64,000 bases of DNA from Hydrogenophaga sp. Root209 (GCF_001428625.1 NZ_LMIE01000031.1:53273-117272); one strand, 5' to 3'. Numbered from the stretch's first letter, positions 47,380-56,973 are shown. Notes: a model not told the origin generated them from the sequence alone. Program-made: numbers and translations.

Positions 47380-48366
47380 TCAGTCGATCACGACCTTCGC
47401 TTCCTTGACCAACTTGCCGAACTTCTCCGTCTCGCTGGCAATCTGCTGAGCCATCTGCGCGCTGGTGTCGCCAATCGGCTCGGCACCAATCTCGGCCATG
47501 CGGCTGCGGAACTCGGGCGACTGGATCACTTTGACCATCTCGGCGTTGAGGCGGGTCACGATGTCCTGCGGTGTGGCTGCCGGAGCCAACACGCCGAACC
47601 AGGTGCCGATGTTGAAGCCCTTGAGGCCAGCCTCCTCCAGCGTGGGCACGTCGGGCAGGGCTGCCGAGCGTTTGGCCGTGGTCACCGCAAGCGCGCGCAG
47701 CTTGCCTGCCTTGATGTGCGGCAGCACCGGCGTGATGGTGTCGAAGGTCATCATGATCTGACCGCCCAGCAGGTCGGTGGACAAGGGGCCGCTGCCTTTG
47801 TACGGGATGTGGATCACGGCGGTGCCGGTCTGGTTCTGGAACTGCGTGCCGATCAGGTGCTGCGCCGTGCCGTTGCCGTTGGAGCCGTAAGCCAGCTTGC
47901 CAGGGCTTGCCTTGAGCAAGGCCACCAGTTCGTTCACGTTCTTCGCCGGGGTGCTGGCGTTGACCACCAGCACGTTGGGCACCAGGGCCACGGTGGTGAT
48001 GGGGGCCAGGTCTTTGGCGAAGTCGTACGGCAGCTTCTTGTAGACGCTGGACGCAATGGTGTGGTGCACCGCGCCCATCAGCAGCGTGTGGCCGTCGGGC
48101 TTGGCCTTGGCCACGAAGTCGGCGCCGATGGTCGCACCTGCACCGGGCTTGCTTTCCACGACCACCGGCTGACCCAGGCTTTGCGACAGCTTGTCGGCCA
48201 GCGCGCGGGCCAGCACATCGGTGGTGCCACCAGCCGCAAAAGGCACGATCAGTGAGATCGGTCGGGTGGGCCAGCTCTGGGCCATGGCGCTGGTGCCGGC
48301 AACGGCGAGACCCAGTGCGAGGGCCTGCACGACGTGACGACGGTTGAGGGAATGAATGGCTTGCAT
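47380..48366 (-). CDS. Bug-family tripartite tricarboxylate receptor (TctC type)
   Basis: A 328-residue periplasmic solute receptor. The export signal covers about 1-29 (SLNRRHVVQALALGLAVAGTSAMA, with an RR pair); then WPTRPISLIVPFAAGGTTDVLARALA, the Bug signature, and GQPVVVESKPGAGATIGADFVAKAKPDGHTLL. Start 48366 has GGAG upstream. Bug receptors bind small carboxylates; no TctA/TctB permease is adjacent, which is common for this expanded family. It follows the dehydrogenase gene and may be cotranscribed with it. Confidence 0.92.
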   Translation of the reverse strand: MQAIHSLNRRHVVQALALGLAVAGTSAMAQSWPTRPISLIVPFAAGGTTDVLARALADKLSQSLGQPVVVESKPGAGATIGADFVAKAKPDGHTLLMGAVHHTIASSVYKKLPYDFAKDLAPITTVALVPNVLVVNASTPAKNVNELVALLKASPGKLAYGSNGNGTAQHLIGTQFQNQTGTAVIHIPYKGSGPLSTDLLGGQIMMTFDTITPVLPHIKAGKLRALAVTTAKRSAALPDVPTLEEAGLKGFNIGTWFGVLAPAATPQDIVTRLNAEMVKVIQSPEFRSRMAEIGAEPIGDTSAQMAQQIASETEKFGKLVKEAKVVID

Positions 48367-48473
48367 GCTTGTCTCCAAAAACGGCGCGGTCTGCGCTCTG
48401 ATGAACCGGACTCTGCGATCCGGTGGGGTCGCCGAATCACTTTGAAAAAAGTGCATCCGGCATGAACTTCAGA

Positions 48474-49562
48474 TCAGGCGGCGAGGCGTCGCTCGCCGAT
48501 GCCGAGCAGATCGCACACGGCTTGCGTCACCTGTGCCGTGGTGGCGCGTCCACCCAGGTCGCCGGTGTGCAGCGCGGGGTTGGCGGTGACTTGTTCGATG
48601 GCGCTCATCAGGCGCCGGGCAGCGTCCATCTCGCCCAGGTGTTCGAGCAACATGACGCAACTCCAGAAAGTGCCGATCGGGTTGGCCAGGCCCTTGCCCA
48701 TGATGTCAAACGCCGAGCCGTGGATGGGTTCGAACATGCTGGGGTAGCGGCGCTCCGGGTCGATGTTGCCGGTGGGCGCTATGCCCAGGCTGCCCGCCAG
48801 CGCGGCGGCCAGATCGGAGAGGATGTCGGCGTGCAGGTTGGTGGCCACGATGGTGTCCAGCGTGGCCGGGCGGTTCACCATGCGGGCGGTGGCGGCGTCC
48901 ACGATTTCCTTGTCCCACTTCACGTCGGGGAATTCGCGGGAAATCTCCAGTGCGATCTCGTCCCACATCACCATGGCGTGGCGCTGGGCGTTGCTCTTGG
49001 TGATCACGGTGAGCAGTTTGCGGGGCCGCGATTGCGCCAGCTTGAAGGCAAAGCGCATGACACGCTCCACCCCTACGCGGGTCATCATGGTCACGTCGGT
49101 GGCGGCTTCGATGGGATGGCCCTGGTGAACCCGACCGCCCACGCCGGAGTACTCGCCTTCGGAGTTCTCGCGCACGATGATCCAGTTCAGGTCTTCGGGT
49201 TTGCAACGCTTGAGCGGCGCGTCGATACCGGGCAGGATGCGCGTGGGGCGCACGTTGGCGTACTGGTCGAAGCCCTGGCAGATCTTCAGCCGCAGGCCCC
49301 ACAGGGTGATGTGGTCGGGAATGTCCGGATCGCCCGCGGAGCCGAACAGGATGGCGTCCTTGTGGCGCAGCGCGTCCAGGCCATCGGCCGGCATCATCAC
49401 GCCGTGTTCGCGGTAGTAATCGCCGCCCCAGTCGAAGTCCTCGAAAACAAATCTGAAACCGCTGCTGGATGCGGCGATGGCCTCCAGCACCTGTTGGCCA
49501 GCAGGCACCACTTCCTTGCCGATGCCGTCTCCTGGAATCGTTGCAATGGCGTAAGTTTTCAT
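48474..49562 (-). CDS. Tartrate dehydrogenase / D-malate dehydrogenase-like enzyme
   Basis: A 362-residue NAD-dependent beta-decarboxylating dehydrogenase of the isocitrate/isopropylmalate family. TIPGDGIGKEVVPAGQQVLEA begins it, with DWGGDYYREHGVMMPADGLD, RENSEGEYSGVGGRVHQG (typical of the TtuC/DmlA group) and YPSMFEPIHGSAFDIMGKGLANPIG. Likely substrates are tartrate, D-malate or 3-isopropylmalate-like acids. The start at 49562 was preferred (MKTYAIATIPGDG). A divergent LysR gene 114 bases away is the probable regulator. Confidence 0.88.
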   Translation of the reverse strand: MKTYAIATIPGDGIGKEVVPAGQQVLEAIAASSSGFRFVFEDFDWGGDYYREHGVMMPADGLDALRHKDAILFGSAGDPDIPDHITLWGLRLKICQGFDQYANVRPTRILPGIDAPLKRCKPEDLNWIIVRENSEGEYSGVGGRVHQGHPIEAATDVTMMTRVGVERVMRFAFKLAQSRPRKLLTVITKSNAQRHAMVMWDEIALEISREFPDVKWDKEIVDAATARMVNRPATLDTIVATNLHADILSDLAAALAGSLGIAPTGNIDPERRYPSMFEPIHGSAFDIMGKGLANPIGTFWSCVMLLEHLGEMDAARRLMSAIEQVTANPALHTGDLGGRATTAQVTQAVCDLLGIGERRLAA

Positions 49563-49623
49563 CGGCTGTTTCCTCGTGGGGGATGGTTCAATGGGGTGAA
49601 TGTAGAGCTTGCACGGCGTGTCC

Positions 49624-49669
49624 ATTCACCGCTAAAGTGAATCCATTGTTTACCTGCATTCAACAATGG
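49624..49669. promoter_or_regulatory. Two inverted repeats between the dehydrogenase and LysR genes
   Basis: ATTCAC-N7-GTGAAT (49624-49642) is followed directly by CCATTGTT-N11-AACAATGG (49643-49669), the latter ending 7 bases before the LysR start. Both are perfect in the arms and lie in the divergent promoter gap, so they are candidate sites for the LysR protein. Confidence 0.6.
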
Positions 49670-49676
49670 ACCCACC

Positions 49677-50600
49677 ATGAGCAACGCCATTCAACCCGCC
49701 GATCTGGGCTTTTTTTCCGCGCTGGCGGGTGCCGGCAGCCTGAGTGCCGCGGCCCGCGAACTCGGCATCACCACGCCAGCGGTGAGCAAACATCTGGCGC
49801 AGATGGAGGCGCGCCTGGGCGTGGTTCTGGTCAACCGCACCACCCGGCGCATGGGCATGACGCCCGAGGGCGAGCTCTACCTGGAACACGCGCGCCGCAT
49901 CCTCGGCGAGATCGACGGCATGCAGGCGTTGCTGGGTGTGTCCAAGGGAACACCCAAAGGCTTGCTGCGCGTGAATGCCACGCTGGGCTTCGGGCGCAGC
50001 CACGTGGCGCCGCTGATTTCACGCTTCGTGCGCAAGCACCCGCAGATGGAGGTGCAGCTGCAGCTTTCGGTCAATCCGCCCGCGCTGACCGACGACTCGT
50101 TCGACGTCTGCATACGCTTCGGCGCGCCGCCCGACGCACGCGTGATCGCCCGCCACATCGCGCCCAACCGGCGGCTGCTCTGCGCGTCTCCCGCCTACCT
50201 GGCCAGACACGGCACACCCAGGGTGCCCAACGACCTGGTCAAACACAACTGCATCGGCATCCGCCAGGGCGAAGAGGCCTACGGGCTGTGGCGCCTGGCC
50301 AGTGGACGTGGCAAGAACGTCACCACCGAAGCCATCAAGACCCGTGGCAACCTGACCACCAACGATGGCGGGATCGCGGTCAACTGGGCACTGGACGGCC
50401 ACGGCATCCTCATGCGCGCCGAGTGGGACATCGAGCGCTACCTGGCCAACGGGCGGCTCATCCAGGTGCTGCCCCAGTACGCCACACCCGACGCCGACAT
50501 CTACGCTGTCTACCCACAACGCCACCAGTTGGCCGTGCGTGTGCGGGCGTTTGTTGATTTCGTGGCGCTGTCGTTCAAGAAGCAGGCAGGTGCAGCATAG
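49677..50600 (+). CDS. LysR family transcriptional regulator
   Basis: A 307-residue regulator: HTH domain at 1-65 (FFSALAGAGSLSAAARELGITTPAVSKHLAQMEARLGVVLVNRTTR), then a substrate domain with RVNATLGFGRSHVAPLISRFVRKHP and NDGGIAVNWALDGHGILMRAEWD, like the DsdC/PtxR-type group. Divergent from the tartrate-dehydrogenase-like gene, which it probably controls, possibly with tartrate or malate as inducer (inference). Paired inverted repeats lie between the two. Confidence 0.92.
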   Translation: MSNAIQPADLGFFSALAGAGSLSAAARELGITTPAVSKHLAQMEARLGVVLVNRTTRRMGMTPEGELYLEHARRILGEIDGMQALLGVSKGTPKGLLRVNATLGFGRSHVAPLISRFVRKHPQMEVQLQLSVNPPALTDDSFDVCIRFGAPPDARVIARHIAPNRRLLCASPAYLARHGTPRVPNDLVKHNCIGIRQGEEAYGLWRLASGRGKNVTTEAIKTRGNLTTNDGGIAVNWALDGHGILMRAEWDIERYLANGRLIQVLPQYATPDADIYAVYPQRHQLAVRVRAFVDFVALSFKKQAGAA

Positions 50601-50782
50601 GAAACCGGGTCGGCCATCCCGGGCGAGTGTGGATTTCCTCACACTCTTCCCTGAAGAGATGCGCTTGAGCATCCCTATGTGCGACATCGAACATACGAGC
50701 AGCGACGGGGTCCGTACTGTCGGCCGCAGCCCATGGTGCACCGGGTCTGTGTCTTTCGACAACCGCAAAACAAGGGAACCCG

Positions 50783-51232
50783 ATGAAGCGCTTGATCTTT
50801 GCCTCGCTGCTGGCAGTGGTGGGGCCGTTGGGGTTTGTCGGGTCGGCAAGCGCGAATGGCGACCATGTCGCCACGTTCAAGAATGTGTCCGGGGATATCG
50901 GCATCGCTCGCAATGGCTCCACGCTGGACGCCGTGTCGGGCTCGACGCTGTTCGTCTCGGACCGCATCGTTTCCGGTTCCGGTTCCTCCGCGGGCATCGT
51001 GTTCAAGGACGGAACGACGCTGACGGTCGGGCCGTCCACCGACATCCAGGTGCGCGACTACGCCTTCGAGCCCAAGCAGGCGAAATACGAGTTCTTTGTC
51101 TACCTCGCCCGGGGGGCCGCGATCTACTCGTCGGGAATGATCGCCAAGCTGGCGCCGGAAGCGGTCAAGGTGGGCACGCCCACGGCGACCATCGGCGTTC
51201 GCGGGACGCGATTCATCATCGAGGCGGACTAG
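50783..51232 (+). CDS. Exported FecR-domain protein
   Basis: A 149-residue secreted protein: signal peptide (cleavage after SASA, residue 24), then a FecR fold (VATFKNVSGDIGIARNG, DRIVSGSGSSAGIVFKDGTTLTVGPSTDI, KVGTPTATIGVRGTRFIIE). Unlike the anti-sigma FecR it has no transmembrane helix or cytoplasmic part, so it acts wholly in the periplasm. Such genes often stand before OmpA-domain and TonB genes, as here. Function unknown. Confidence 0.85.
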   Translation: MKRLIFASLLAVVGPLGFVGSASANGDHVATFKNVSGDIGIARNGSTLDAVSGSTLFVSDRIVSGSGSSAGIVFKDGTTLTVGPSTDIQVRDYAFEPKQAKYEFFVYLARGAAIYSSGMIAKLAPEAVKVGTPTATIGVRGTRFIIEAD

Positions 51233-51236
51233 GGCC

Positions 51237-51872
51237 GTGAGGACATCAGAAAACCCTTGCGCCCGGTTCGCGGCGCCGCTCCTGCTCGCCGTCGCACTCC
51301 TTGGCGGATGCGCCACACCGCCGCCGACCAGCACCCGAACGACCGTCGTCCTGATGCCCGATGAAGACAGCACGGTCGGCGCCGTGTCGGTTTCCACGGC
51401 CTCAGGATCACGGCGGCTCGACAAGGCGTTCAGCTACACGTCCGTCAATGGGAGCAGCGCGGCACCGTCAAAAGCCAGGACGATCAGCCGCAACACGATA
51501 GACACGGCTTACGGCACCTTGCTCAAGGCACAACCGCCGAAGCCCAGGACCTTCATCCTGCAGTTCCTGTTGGACAAGACCGAGCTGACCGAGGAGTCGA
51601 AGGCCATGCTGCCTGCCATTTTTGACGAGGTGCGCGAGCGCAAGCCCACCAGCATCACGGTGTTCGGGCACGCCGATGCCACCGGCACGAAGGAATGGAA
51701 CCTGAGGTTGTCGGCCGATCGAGCCGAGGCCGCTGCCCACCTTCTCAGAACGAACGATCCCTCGCTCAAGGACATCGAGGTGCAATTCTTCGGTGACGCC
51801 AAGCCTCTGACGCCATCCGGTCCGGGTGCTTGGGAACCGCGCAACCGGCGCGTCGAAATCCTGATTTTTTGA
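51237..51872 (+). CDS. OmpA-domain lipoprotein
   Basis: A 211-residue lipoprotein with a GTG start four bases after the FecR-domain gene. Lipobox LLGGC gives acylated Cys25. The C-terminal half is an OmpA-like peptidoglycan-binding domain (FILQFLLDKTELTEESKAML, VFGHADATGTKEWNLRLSADRAEA, AWEPRNRRVEILIF). It would anchor the outer membrane to the wall. Cotranscribed with the FecR-domain gene. Confidence 0.88.
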   Translation: MRTSENPCARFAAPLLLAVALLGGCATPPPTSTRTTVVLMPDEDSTVGAVSVSTASGSRRLDKAFSYTSVNGSSAAPSKARTISRNTIDTAYGTLLKAQPPKPRTFILQFLLDKTELTEESKAMLPAIFDEVRERKPTSITVFGHADATGTKEWNLRLSADRAEAAAHLLRTNDPSLKDIEVQFFGDAKPLTPSGPGAWEPRNRRVEILIF

Positions 51873-52029
51873 CCACGGTCCACCAGGAACAGGCCCGGTG
51901 AGGCCCGGCACACGGACCCGACAGTTTGGATACGACAATCGGCCGGATGCTGCTCACGACACCCTCCCCAGTGCTTTGGCCCGACCCGGCCCGCCTGGGC
52001 CGCGCCCGCGCAACGACGGCGGAGGACAT

Positions 52030-54013
52030 TTGAGCGCCACCGTTCCCAGCGTTTCACCGAGGCCCCGCTCTGCCTCCAAGCCTGCGGGATCGCCGTGGGG
52101 TGCCTCCCGTGGCCGCCCGCAGAGTGATCGCATGACGCGCGAGCGCAGGCGCATGTCGGTCGCGCTGCTGCTCTCCCTCGTGTTCCACGCCCTGCTCTTG
52201 GGCCTGACCTTTGGTGGCCAGGGCATCGGGCTGCCAGGCTTCGGCTTTCCCTGGCAGGACCGGCGGATCGAGGTGCCCAATCTGCGCGTGCTCCTGACTG
52301 CGACGAAGGAAACGGTGGCGCAGCCTGCGCAGGCGCAGGCGGTGGAGCCATCGCCCCCCGCACAGGCGGTGCGCCCGGTGGCCCGGCGGTCTGCGCCAAG
52401 GCCCCCAAAGCCGTCGAAGCCCCCCGCGCCAATCTCTGGGCCGACGCCGGCAGCGAGCGCGCCACCGGCCCAGCCAGAGCCCGTGGTCGCGGCCGCGCCG
52501 AACGAGCCTGTTCCAGAAACGGCGTTGCCACCGATTCATGAGGCCGGCGAACCAGCGGTCGCGCCTGTCGCGCCACGGGCACAGGAGTCCCCCGCCGAGG
52601 TGGCTCTGCTCAACCGCGCCGAGCCACAGGCGCAACCGCAGGAAACGGAGCGGCTGGAGCTTGAGCGGCTGGAGGCGGTGCGGCAAGAGGCGGCGCGACT
52701 GGAAGCCAGTCAGCAAGAGGCTGCGCGGGCAGAAGCCACCAGGCGCGAAGAGGCGCAACAGGAGACGGCCCGGCAGGAACTGGCGCGCGTCGAGGCCGAT
52801 CGCCAGGAAGCCGCTCGACAGGAAGCGGCGCAGGTCGAAAGCGCACGGCTGGAAGTTGAGCGCCAGGGCGCGGCTCGCCAGAAGGCTGCGCAGTTGGCAG
52901 CGGCACAGCAAGAGGAAGCGGAGCGCCAGGAAGCAGCACGGCAGGAGATCGCGCGCGCGCAAGCAGCCCGACAGAATGCCGCGCAGGCCGACGCCGAACG
53001 CGCGGAGGCCGAACGGCAAGCCGCCGCCCAATCAGCAGGAAGCCGCGCGGCAACTGGAAGCAGAACGTCAGGAGGCAGAGCGCCAGGCGGCTGCAAGGCA
53101 GCAAGCGACCGAGCAGGAAGCCGCTCGCCAGCAAGCAGAGCGGGTTGAAGCCGCGCGGTTGGAAGCCGAACGCCAAGCCGCCGCGCAGCAAGCGGCAACG
53201 CAGCAAGAAGCCGCTCGTCAGGAGGCGGCACGGGTCGAAGCAGCCCGGTTGGAAGCCGAGCAACAGGCGGTGGCACAACGCGCGGCTGCGCAACAGGAAG
53301 CGGCACGCGAGGACGCAGCACGCCAGGAAGCGGCACGGGCCGAGGCCGCACGGCTCGAAGCGGAACGCCAGGCTGCCGCGCAGCAAGCGTCCGCGCGGCA
53401 AGAGGCCGCCCGCCAGCAAGCCGCCGAAGCCGCACGGCAAGAGGGCGCGCGTCAGGCCGCCGCGCAGCAAGCGGCTGGTCAGCAGGAGGCTGCCCGCCAG
53501 CAAGCGGCTCAGGGAGAAGCCGCGCGCCTGCAAGCCGAGCGGCAGGCGGCGGAAGCGAAACGCGAAGAGCGGCTTCGGGCCATCGGGCGGCAGTTGAACG
53601 AGGAAGCCGACCGGCGCGAGGCGGCCGAAGCGGCGGCACGCCGCTTGCCCTCGGCGAGCACATTGCGCCGGGCCCGGCTCTTCGGGCACACCGATCCCAA
53701 CACCGAACTCATCCTCTATGCGGAGGCCTGGGCCCGCAAGATCCAGATGAACATGACCATCGACATGGTGCGCGAGGCGGCGAAGCAGCCGCACACCCAG
53801 CCCGTGGTGACGGTGGCGATCCGCAGCGATGGCACGGTGGAGTCGGTGACCTTTGTGCGCTCCAGCGGCGTGACGGCCATCGACGAGGCCATCCCTCGCA
53901 TCGTGCACAGCCAGGCGAACTACCCGGCGTTTCCGCCGGGCCTGGCGAGCGAGTACGACGTGATCGAAATCCGCCGCACCTGGCATTTCGACATGGCCGT
54001 GCGGCTGTACTGA
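52030..54013 (+). pseudogene. TonB/TolA-like energy transducer, split by a one-base frameshift
   Basis: One gene read in two frames. The first part (from a TTG at 52030 with GGAGG upstream; an ATG at 52132 is the alternative) encodes a membrane anchor (SVALLLSLVFHALLLGLTF), a Pro-rich stretch and a long Ala/Gln/Glu/Arg coiled coil, then breaks. The second frame continues the same repeats and ends in a TonB C-terminal domain (PVVTVAIRSDGTVESVTFVRSSGVTAIDEAIPRI). Removing the T at 53032 (CAA-T-CAG-CAG) fuses them into about 660 residues. Downstream of the FecR/OmpA genes. Confidence 0.8.
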
Positions 54014-54091
54014 ACCTGCGGTCAGCGCCCTATTTTTAAGCAGTCCCCGCCAAGCCAGGCGGGCGGCGGGCTGCGGCGGTTGTCCACCTTG

Positions 54092-54100
54092 TTATCCACA
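54092..54100 (+). promoter_or_regulatory. Perfect DnaA-box sequence in an intergenic gap
   Basis: TTATCCACA stands alone in the 126-base gap after the TonB-like gene, with a weaker relative (TTGTCCACC) 12 bases before it. The match to the DnaA box is exact, but one site can arise by chance and no origin-type gene is near. Confidence 0.35.
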
Positions 54101-54139
54101 GCGTAGGGCACAGTCTCTGTGCGTAAAGTCACGCGTCGC

Positions 54140-55261
54140 TCACGGCAGCGACAGCATGTGCCCCACGCGCGCGTCGCCTCGCCCGCCCAGCACCAGGGCG
54201 TGAGCGGCCTGCACGGCGGCCGGGCCTTTGTGGTGCTGCACCACCACCCAGGGCGCAGCGGGTTGGCTCACCTGGGCCATGAAGGCGTGCCAGGCCTTGC
54301 CCATGCGCTCGTTGAAACCGGCGGCGCCCCAGTCGCCGTGGCGCTTTTTGGCCTGGGTGGGCGCGAAGAACAGCACCGGGCGCGGCCCGGCCAGATCGCG
54401 GCCGCCGGCGAGCTGGTCCACGTGGGTGCCGCCGATGGAGCAGCTGTAGGCCAGCGCGGCGAAACGGCCGTGGATGGCCTTGCGCAGCGCGCCGTTGCCC
54501 GCAAAGTCCACGTACACGCAGGGTGTGGCCTGCGGCAGTTGCTCGAGCTGGTCGTAGGTGAGCACGCGGCTGTACACGCCCAGGCTTTCGCAAAACGCCA
54601 CATTGCCCGGCGAGGTGAGGCCCACCACCTCCACCTCGGGCCGCTTCGCCAGCTGGGCGGCCGTGGCATACGCCGTCTTGCTGCTGGCCGACGAGAGCAG
54701 CATCACGCCGCGCTTGCCGTCTTGGCACGTTCCAAAGAAATCGTTGTCGGCCAGAAAATCGTCGATCAGCCAGGCGGTGAGGAAGAGCGGGCGCAGCAAG
54801 GCCTGAAGCGGCTCGGTGGCGGGATCGTGCAGCGGGTCCACCGCGCAGCGCAGGTAATTGTTGTAGACCGGATGCAGCGTGGCGCGGTGCGGTGCGCCGT
54901 CAAAGAAACCTTCGGGCGACAGGCGCACGGGCTTGAGCACCGCGTGTGAAGCCATGGGCCAGTAGCCGTACAGGCGTTCGCCCACGGCCACGCCCGCGCA
55001 CTGCGTCTGCTCCACCACGCCAAACCCCCACACCGGCACCAGGCCCCATGCGGTGTCATCGCCAGACGCAGGTGCGACCGGGAAGAACTGCCAGTAGTTC
55101 ATCGCATCGCCAAACGCGGCGTAGGTGATGTTGTTGGAGGTGTAGGCAAAGTGCTCGATGCGCACGCGAATCTCGCCATCAGCCAGTGGCGCGTCGGGCA
55201 GTTGCACGGTGCGGGTGGTGGCGAGCTGGTCCTTGCGGACCTGGAATTGCTGTGTGGTCAT
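54140..55261 (-). CDS. DUF2855 family protein
   Basis: A 373-residue cytoplasmic protein of the DUF2855 family, distantly related to zinc-free medium-chain dehydrogenases. It opens MTTQQFQVRKDQLATTRTVQLPDAPLADGEIRVRIEHFAYTSNNI, as in quinone-reductase-like proteins, and has GVMLLSSASSKTAYATAAQLAKR near 185, the nucleotide-binding region. The reaction is unknown. The gene stands alone between the TonB-like gene and the small membrane peptide. Confidence 0.85.
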   Translation of the reverse strand: MTTQQFQVRKDQLATTRTVQLPDAPLADGEIRVRIEHFAYTSNNITYAAFGDAMNYWQFFPVAPASGDDTAWGLVPVWGFGVVEQTQCAGVAVGERLYGYWPMASHAVLKPVRLSPEGFFDGAPHRATLHPVYNNYLRCAVDPLHDPATEPLQALLRPLFLTAWLIDDFLADNDFFGTCQDGKRGVMLLSSASSKTAYATAAQLAKRPEVEVVGLTSPGNVAFCESLGVYSRVLTYDQLEQLPQATPCVYVDFAGNGALRKAIHGRFAALAYSCSIGGTHVDQLAGGRDLAGPRPVLFFAPTQAKKRHGDWGAAGFNERMGKAWHAFMAQVSQPAAPWVVVQHHKGPAAVQAAHALVLGGRGDARVGHMLSLP

Positions 55262-55426
55262 GGTGCGGGCGTGCGGGTAGTGACGGCAACGCCATGGTGC
55301 ACTGATCTCGCGCCCGCGGTTGTCACTCGCGTTCGCGGGCCTGCCTCAATGACACAGGCGCACACATTCAGCGGACACGGCCGCACGAAGGCCCACACAC
55401 GGATGTGTGAGCCCTCGCACCAGGGT

Positions 55427-55486
55427 TCAACGGAACACGAGGAACAGGATGATGATGAGCAATAGAGCGCCGCCGCCGATGTACAT
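55427..55486 (-). CDS. 19-residue hydrophobic membrane peptide
   Basis: A very short frame reading MYIGGGALLLIIIILFLVFR-like (exactly MYIGGGALLLIII then LFLVFR) with a GGGAG ribosome site 6 bases upstream. It is a single predicted membrane helix with a basic last residue. Tiny MYIGGG-type proteins occur as separate genes in related bacteria (from memory). Function unknown; it could be a membrane microprotein. The coding call rests on the ribosome site and the helix-like composition. Confidence 0.6.
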   Translation of the reverse strand: MYIGGGALLLIIILFLVFR

Positions 55487-55621
55487 GTGATTCTCCCGAG
55501 CATTGCCGGCCCTCGGTGAGGGGCATCGGCATGTGCCTGCAGGATCATCTGACCACTGCGCAAGGCGGTGGTCTGTTCGCCAGCGAACCCATCGCCTGCA
55601 GCGCGCCCGGGCCAGCCGGCG

Positions 55622-56863
55622 TCAAGCGTCGTCGGGAGTGCTGCGCACCGGCGCGGCTTTGGCGCTGCGCCGGCGGTTCAGCATCACCTGCGCCGCCATC
55701 GCCACGCTGCCCAGGCCCAGCATCAGCCAGCCCAGGTTCACCGCACCGTCGTGCGGTACCAGGCCCACCGCGTAGCCGCCCACCGCCCCCATGAGTTGCT
55801 GCGCCAGACCCGCCACCGCGGCGGCCGAGCCGGCGAGCGCCGGCACCAGCCCCACCGTGCCGGTGAGTGCCGGGGGCACCAGGAAACCGTTGCCCAGGCC
55901 CATCAACATGAGCGGCAGCGCAAAGGCCAGCGGGGTGTCCACGTTGGCCAGGGCCAGCACCAGCATGAGCGCGACGCCACCCACCGTGCACAGCTGGCCC
56001 AGCATCATCATGGCGCGGTCACCGGTGCGGTGCACCAGGTGCGTGGTGAGGTAGTTGCCCACGATGTAGGACAGCGGCACGACCATGATGTAGTAGCCGA
56101 TCCCTGCGGGCCCCACGCCATAGCTGCCCAGCACGATGGGCGCGCCCGCCAGGAAGGCATAGAAGTTGGCGGTGCTCATGGCCAGGATGAACACGAACAG
56201 CAGGAACGAAGGCTCGCGCGCCAGCCGCGCGTACGACGACAGCATGGCACCCAGCCAATGCGGCTGCACGGTGGCGGCTGGCTTGTGGTCGGGCAGGCCC
56301 TTCCACGCGGCCACGAACAGCACGACCGCGAGCACGGCGATGAGCACGAAGTTGGCCTGCCAGCCCAGGCGCACATGGATCTGCCCGCCCAGGATGGTGG
56401 CAGTGGGCGGGATCAAGCCCATGGCCATGCCCACGTAGGCCATCACGCGCGTGCGCTCGGCGCCGGTGAAGAGGTCTTGCACCATGGCCCGGCCGACCAC
56501 CATGCCCGCCGCGCAGCCCGCGCCTTGCAACACGCGCGCCGCGGTGAGCCACGCCAGGCTGGGAGAGAGCGCCGCCAGCACCGAGCCCAGGCCGGCGAGC
56601 GCCAGACCGAACATCAGCACCTTCTTTCGACCCCACCGGTCGGACCACGGGCCGTAGAGCAGCTGCAGTCCGCCATAGGCCACCACGTAGCCGCTGAAGG
56701 TGAGCTGCACGCTCGCCTGATCCGATCCGAACACGGCACCCCACTCCTGCATGGACGGCAGGCAGATGGTCATGGCGAGCAGGCCGAAGGCGAGCTGCGC
56801 GATCAGGTTGGCGATCAGCGGGCCGTGGGATGGGTTGGGGGTGGGGGTGAGGGATGCAGACAT
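55622..56863 (-). CDS. Bcr/CflA-type MFS drug or metabolite exporter
   Basis: A 413-residue major-facilitator protein with 12 hydrophobic segments. The loop after TM2 carries YGPWSDRWGRKKVLM, the MFS motif A of drug-proton antiporters, and ARVLQGAGCAAGMVVGRAMVQDLF is the TM4-TM5 region of the Bcr/CflA group. Substrates of relatives include bicyclomycin, chloramphenicol and sulfonamides, but many export metabolites. Divergent from the ABC exporter operon. Confidence 0.88.
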   Translation of the reverse strand: MSASLTPTPNPSHGPLIANLIAQLAFGLLAMTICLPSMQEWGAVFGSDQASVQLTFSGYVVAYGGLQLLYGPWSDRWGRKKVLMFGLALAGLGSVLAALSPSLAWLTAARVLQGAGCAAGMVVGRAMVQDLFTGAERTRVMAYVGMAMGLIPPTATILGGQIHVRLGWQANFVLIAVLAVVLFVAAWKGLPDHKPAATVQPHWLGAMLSSYARLAREPSFLLFVFILAMSTANFYAFLAGAPIVLGSYGVGPAGIGYYIMVVPLSYIVGNYLTTHLVHRTGDRAMMMLGQLCTVGGVALMLVLALANVDTPLAFALPLMLMGLGNGFLVPPALTGTVGLVPALAGSAAAVAGLAQQLMGAVGGYAVGLVPHDGAVNLGWLMLGLGSVAMAAQVMLNRRRSAKAAPVRSTPDDA

Positions 56864-56973
56864 GAGGGGAGGCGGGAGTCTAAGGCAATGGCGATGACTT
56901 GACCGGTGTCAAGGACACAGGGCAGCCCGGGTGATTGAATGGGAAGCTGGAATTTTTTTGCCCGACCCACCCG

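Noticed and set aside
50735-50770. Another copy of the SLSKP-type repeat before the FecR-domain gene
   Set aside because: Only a short part (TCTTTCGACA region) is similar and the diagnostic GGCTGAGCCTGTCGAAGCC core is missing.
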